The notes below the pieces were generated by a model. That model worked only from the letters and a program-made list of their open reading frames with translations, was not told the DNA's origin and made no database searches. The translations under genes and the position numbers were made by a program. From Colius striatus (lineage: Eukaryota; Chordata; Aves; Coliiformes; Coliidae), in assembly GCF_028858725.1 (NCBI RefSeq), contig NC_084761.1:93025971-93089970 (forward strand): a stretch of DNA of 64,000 nucleotides, read 5' to 3'. Position 1 is the first letter of the stretch, and the number at the start of each line of letters is the position of its first letter. This document shows positions 60,701 to 64,000 of the stretch, in pieces.

Positions 60701-63133
60701 TGCTAAACCATGTCCCTCAGCACATCCTATCTTTTAAATATATCCAGGGAGTTAAGTCAACCTTCAGGGTAATTCTTATATCTCCAAACTAACAAATACA
60801 TAATTAACATAATTTTTGCTCCTAAGATTTTGTCTTAAGTGGATTTTTATGAAGTGTAAGAGGAAGGGTTAAGAATAAGAAGACTGATATCTTAAACACT
60901 ATTTGAGAGGCAGCAATAGGCTAAATCCCCAGAGTAATCCTAGAAGAGCTGCCATGTTCCAAGAGCTTCTCCAGAATGCCTGAAGATTGCATGCCTCTGA
61001 GCTGAAGTCACCTCGCAATCACTAAAATAAAGCTCATTCCCTGCACAGCTAATAATGCGTGCTTTATACGTTAACAAATGTATTTATAGAAAAAATTTTA
61101 GTGTTTTAATTCATTTTTATCAGTAAATAAGATACATTCAAAGTGAGTGCTATATATATCTCATTTGCAGTCATGTGCCTTTCCCATCAGGTTTGAAAGG
61201 AACATTCGGCCTTTTTAATATAAATTTGAAACAATGTATTTAAAGTATGGTATCTAAAACACAATTTTTGCTTGTAAATCCCTACTTGCTTGCATATTAA
61301 CAAGTAAATTAACAAATAAACCAGTTTATTTAATATATTCCGAATTCAAGAGGATAGATTCTTCCAGCAGTGTGCCCAGGTGGCCAAGAAGGCCAATGGC
61401 ATCCTGGCCTGTATCAGGAACAGTGTTGTCAACAGGAGAGAGATGATCATTCCCCTGGACTTGGCTTTGATGTGGCCACACCTCGAACACTGTGTCCAGT
61501 TTTGGGTCTTTCTCTACAAGAAGGACATTGAGGTGCTGGAGAGGATCCAGAGATGGGCTGCCAAGCTTGGAAAGGATTTGGAGCACATTTCAGATGAGGA
61601 ACAGCTGAGGGGTCTGAGGCTGCTTAGCCTGCAGAAAAGAAGGCTTAGGGGAGACCTTCTCACTCTCAACAACTACCTGAAAGGATGTTGTAGCGAGGGG
61701 GAGGTCAGTCTCTTCTCCCTAGTAACAAGCAACAGAATAAGAGAAAATGGCCTCACGTTGCACCTGGGAGTCTCAGGCTGGATACAAGGAGGAATTTCTT
61801 GACTGAAGGGGTTGGCAGGCATTGGAATGGGCTGCCTAGTGAGGTGGTAGATTCACCATCCCTGGAGGTGTTTAAGAGACAGATGGATGTTGCACTTAGC
61901 AAAATGGCTCACTGGTTGATAGGGCTGGGACAAAGGCTGGACTCAATGATCTTAAAAGTCTCTTCCAGATGAAATGATTCTATGATTCTATTATTTAATT
62001 ACCAGAGATCAAACTTTGTCCTATATTTCCTCCAAAAACATGTGAATGAGTGATAACAATAGAAATAGTGAGTTCCAATGTAATACCAGAAATTTATAGC
62101 AGAGGTCACACATTTAGTACAGCATTTAAAGCTGGTTTAGTGCAAACATATTTGACGCACAAATGCAGCGATACACAGTTCTGATGCAATTTCCTGAGAC
62201 AAGTAATATTTTCATGTGATCTGCCAAGAAATAGTCAGGTATATTTTTTGAGAAATATTTTCAATGTAAGTATATGTTATGAAAAGCACTTTAGAGTTGC
62301 TGACTTGTTGCAGTAAATTAATAAGATACTGAAAACCTTTTCAGTATTAAATAGCTTCTAGTGATAGAATATCTTTATTGGCAAAAGGAACTGTAGTATA
62401 CATACTAAACCACAGCAAGATGATTTGGTGATAAAAGAAGTGAGACTTTGTTTCTGAAGAAAAATAGAATTAAAGTAAAATTTAATTTAGTATGAACAAG
62501 TATAGGAATAATATTTATCAGCAAAGAAATCTAAATATATCTAAATAAAACAGAGGAAATAGTTAATCTCAGTGTTTTTAGTAAGCCATGAAAAGGCAAA
62601 TGAGTTATAAAATCGACAGTAAATGTTTTTAATTCAATCTTTCGTATTTCATTAGTAAGCAATTCTTTTAAACAAGAATTTTATGTTTTCAGTTCAATAC
62701 ATGATCTGTTGCACTACTTCAGGCAGTATCTAGGCTGTAGTAGTAATAATAATAATAGTAATATCAGTGCTGATAAGCTTAGGAGTGAAAACAGACATTT
62801 TAATTTATGAGACAACATGGATTTTATTAATACCATATGCATTTTCATAGAGGTAAGGATACTATTTGATCAGTGTTCCTTAATGCCTTGCCAACTATGC
62901 ATTTGTCTTATGCACAAATTTATGTAAAATTACCTTTTATTGTGTATATTGCAGAAACACCACTGGACTGTGAGGTTTCACAATGGTCTTCCTGGGGTCT
63001 CTGCAGAGGTGTCTGCAGAGAAACAGGGACCAAGATAAGAACCCGTTTTGTACTTCTTCATCCCGCCAATAATGGATTGCCTTGTCCAAATCTGGATGAA
63101 GAAACAGGATGTGAACCAGAGAATTGTATCTGA
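57577..63133 (+). CDS. SPON2: Spondin-2 (mindin), complete five-exon coding region
   Basis: Secreted extracellular-matrix protein of the F-spondin/mindin family. In mammals it binds integrins and microbial surface patterns and supports innate immune and cell-adhesion functions. The coding exons are 57577-57799, 58158-58381, 58649-58840, 59870-60044 and 62955-63133. All introns are GT-AG, and the 993 bases encode 330 residues, close to the usual ~331. Residues 1 to about 26 form a hydrophobic signal peptide. The spondin domain runs from about C36 to 235 and includes [13 protein letters not shown] (50-62), SSDYSMW (79-85), PSPDWFVG (158-165) and [12 protein letters not shown] (187-198). The C-terminal thrombospondin type 1 repeat (277-329) has six cysteines (277, 288, 292, 315, 324, 329) and a WSSW C-mannosylation-type motif at 282-285. 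The start was chosen because the family begins MEN and because an in-frame upstream ATG (57538) lies before a probable splice acceptor. No stop or frameshift is seen. A fish-like or bird-specific SPON2 paralogue cannot be excluded without synteny. Confidence 0.95.
58158..58381 (+). CDS. SPON2: SPON2 coding exon 2 (residues 76-149)
   Basis: The acceptor is AAATAG (AG at 58156-58157) and the donor GTAAGT starts at 58382. It encodes the segment from THSSDYSMW through SGTGQT to HPL. Open reading continues upstream to about 58001, but that stretch has no family similarity and lies before the acceptor, so it is intronic. Confidence 0.94.
58649..58840 (+). CDS. SPON2: SPON2 coding exon 3 (residues 150-213)
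   Basis: The acceptor is TTCATTAG (ends 58648) and the donor GTAGGT starts at 58841. The exon is 64 whole codons, phase 0 at both ends. It carries the most conserved part of the spondin domain, [16 protein letters not shown] and [20 protein letters not shown]. Confidence 0.95.
59870..60044 (+). CDS. SPON2: SPON2 coding exon 4 (residues 214-271)
   Basis: The acceptor ATTTTACAG ends at 59869 and the donor GTAAGT starts at 60045. It encodes the end of the spondin domain ([15 protein letters not shown]) and the linker (NEVIDSVS). It has a cysteine at residue 216 where, from family memory, mammals have serine. The exon ends in phase 1. Confidence 0.93.
60620..60770 (-). mobile_element. Diverged CR1 LINE 3' end, minus strand, in SPON2 intron 4
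   Basis: CATAGAATCACAGAATCATT, TTGGTTGGAAAAGACTTTTA, then GCTAAACCATGTCCCTCAGC. An older tail type (TTTTGGTTGGAAAAGAC). Confidence 0.88.
61364..61990 (+). mobile_element. CR1 LINE, ~630 bp, in SPON2 intron 4
   Basis: GTGGCCAAGAAGGCCAATGG, CAAGAAGGACATTGAGGTGC, GAAGGCTTAGGGGAGACCTT, GGGCTGCCTAGTGAGGTGGT, ending ATGATTCTATGATTCTATTA. Same older group as the minus copy at 16745-17165. A 140-codon open frame inside it is a decayed ORF2 remnant. Confidence 0.94.
62955..63133 (+). CDS. SPON2: SPON2 coding exon 5 (residues 272-330 and stop)
   Basis: The acceptor TATATTGCAG ends at 62954. The exon completes the split Glu codon and reads ETPLDCE into the thrombospondin type 1 repeat. The TGA stop is at 63131-63133. 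Open reading upstream of 62955 is intronic. Confidence 0.94.
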
Positions 63134-63139
63134 AATAAA
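63134..63139 (+). promoter_or_regulatory. Candidate polyadenylation signal directly after the SPON2 stop
   Basis: AATAAA begins on the base after the TGA stop. If used, the 3' UTR would be only some 20-30 nt. A second AATAAA lies at 63354-63359 and would give a more ordinary 3' UTR. Which one is used cannot be told from sequence. Confidence 0.4.
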
Positions 63140-64000
63140 GAAAGACAATAATTCAGATAATTTAAAAGCAGAATAAGTTTAACTACATGTCAGTCAATGT
63201 TCCTTATAATTTTGATATGCTGTACTGTTTTGCTGAAAAGCTGTATCAGACTGATTTTCAAAGTTATTGTTTAACATCAGGCTTTTTGGGAGTTAAATTC
63301 CTAAGGTTTAGCATGACTACACTACTTGATCATTTACAGACCAAAAGGCCCCAAATAAATAATTTCCATAAATCTACTCTAAGTTCTTGAGTACCCTCTA
63401 GTGGCAGAAAAGAAGACATTTGGAAAGATTCAATCACAAAACCTAAAGTAATAACATTCTTAAATATTGTAATTTGTTATCTACAGCTATTTATACCTAG
63501 GAGTTACTTTTTTCCCCCTCTATGTTATATAATTTATTGGTATCTTTGTTATCTTTCTAGACATGTTTAACATGCATTTCTTTAGAAATTACTTCCATAA
63601 ATCAGAGTGACCAGATGTTTGCAGTGTGGTTAAGACAATAGTATAACAGTACGTTTGTCTTGAGATTTATGAGGACGTGAAAGTAACTTTTTCTTTTTTT
63701 CACAACAAATGAGAAGAATATCCGCATGAGGACATTCAGACAACTAGAAAACAATCAGAAGTGTGGATAGTGGTAGAAAACCTCTGAATTTAATTAGAAG
63801 TATTAGCTGACATTCTAAAAACTGACTGATTTTTGGTGTGTGTCCCTCATGAGACAACAAAATTAACATTGTCAACCATAACATAGCATTGTCTTTATAT
63901 ATGCAGTAAACGTGTCTGTGGATCTTTAAATCTGTTTCCTGTTCTTTGTGCCATCCTGACCTTTTTACAGAGAAATCTTAGCAATGGTTTAACATTACCT
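63140..64000. other. Region downstream of SPON2
   Basis: AT-rich, probably the 3' UTR and flank. A second AATAAA lies at 63354-63359, and a CTCF-like core CCCTCTAGTGGCAG at 63394-63407. No gene was seen. Confidence 0.5.

Larger units (their letters stand above)
60045..62954 (+). other. SPON2 intron 4 (2.9 kb)
   Basis: Much longer than introns 1-3 (358, 267 and 1029 bp). Its length is partly explained by the CR1 pieces at 60620-60770 and 61364-61990. A short TAA-type tract lies at about 62743-62763. Confidence 0.9.

Noticed and set aside
61380..61802. 140-codon frame inside SPON2 intron 4
   Set aside because: It is a CR1 ORF2 remnant ([11 protein letters not shown]), not an alternative exon.
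1..64000. CRISPR array, tRNA/rRNA genes, operons or prophage
   Set aside because: No regularly spaced repeats, no tRNA cloverleaf with conserved T-loop, and no bacterial gene organisation were seen; the window is vertebrate nuclear DNA.

Overview
The window looks like bird nuclear DNA. The evidence is about twenty CR1-type LINE fragments with the avian 3' terminal octamers (ATTCTATG or ATTCTGTG units), a solo LTR of the avian ERVL-like type, AT-rich sequence, and one vertebrate multi-exon gene with GT-AG introns. The species cannot be named from this sequence. There is no sign of bacterial, plasmid or phage organisation, and no tRNA, rRNA or CRISPR array was seen.

Only one gene can be supported. 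A complete spondin-2 (mindin) coding sequence lies on the + strand at 57577-63133, in five coding exons that join in frame to 330 residues. The order is signal peptide, spondin (FS) domain, then one C-terminal thrombospondin type 1 repeat. The first AUG lies 4 bases after a plausible 3' splice site, so an upstream non-coding exon is likely but was not identified. Intron 4 (2.9 kb) carries two CR1 fragments in opposite orientations.

The 57 kb before the gene has no supportable protein-coding gene. 1-7.4 kb: AT-rich, no recognised repeat. 7.4-10.8 kb: three CR1 copies, two of which share the same 3' flank in inverted orientation. 10.8-15.6 kb: unrecognised unique-looking DNA. 15.6-18.0 kb: a nest of at least six CR1 pieces inserted into one another. 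20.6-25.0 kb: CR1 fragments. 25.64-26.79 kb: a solo LTR with a perfect 5-bp target duplication. 27.06 kb: a perfect 22-bp palindrome next to a second inverted repeat. 31.8-43.4 kb: a nearly repeat-free block containing a duplicated ~90-bp non-coding module. 43.4-52.5 kb: more CR1, including the longest copy (1.26 kb, with reverse-transcriptase remnants). 52.5-57.5 kb: unique AT-rich DNA leading to the gene.

No new multi-gene system was found. The observations most worth following are the isolation of the spondin-2 gene, the inverted CR1-plus-flank pair, the duplicated module at 33.6/35.2 kb, the palindrome pair at 27.06 kb, and the CR1 nest, which allows a relative dating of insertions.
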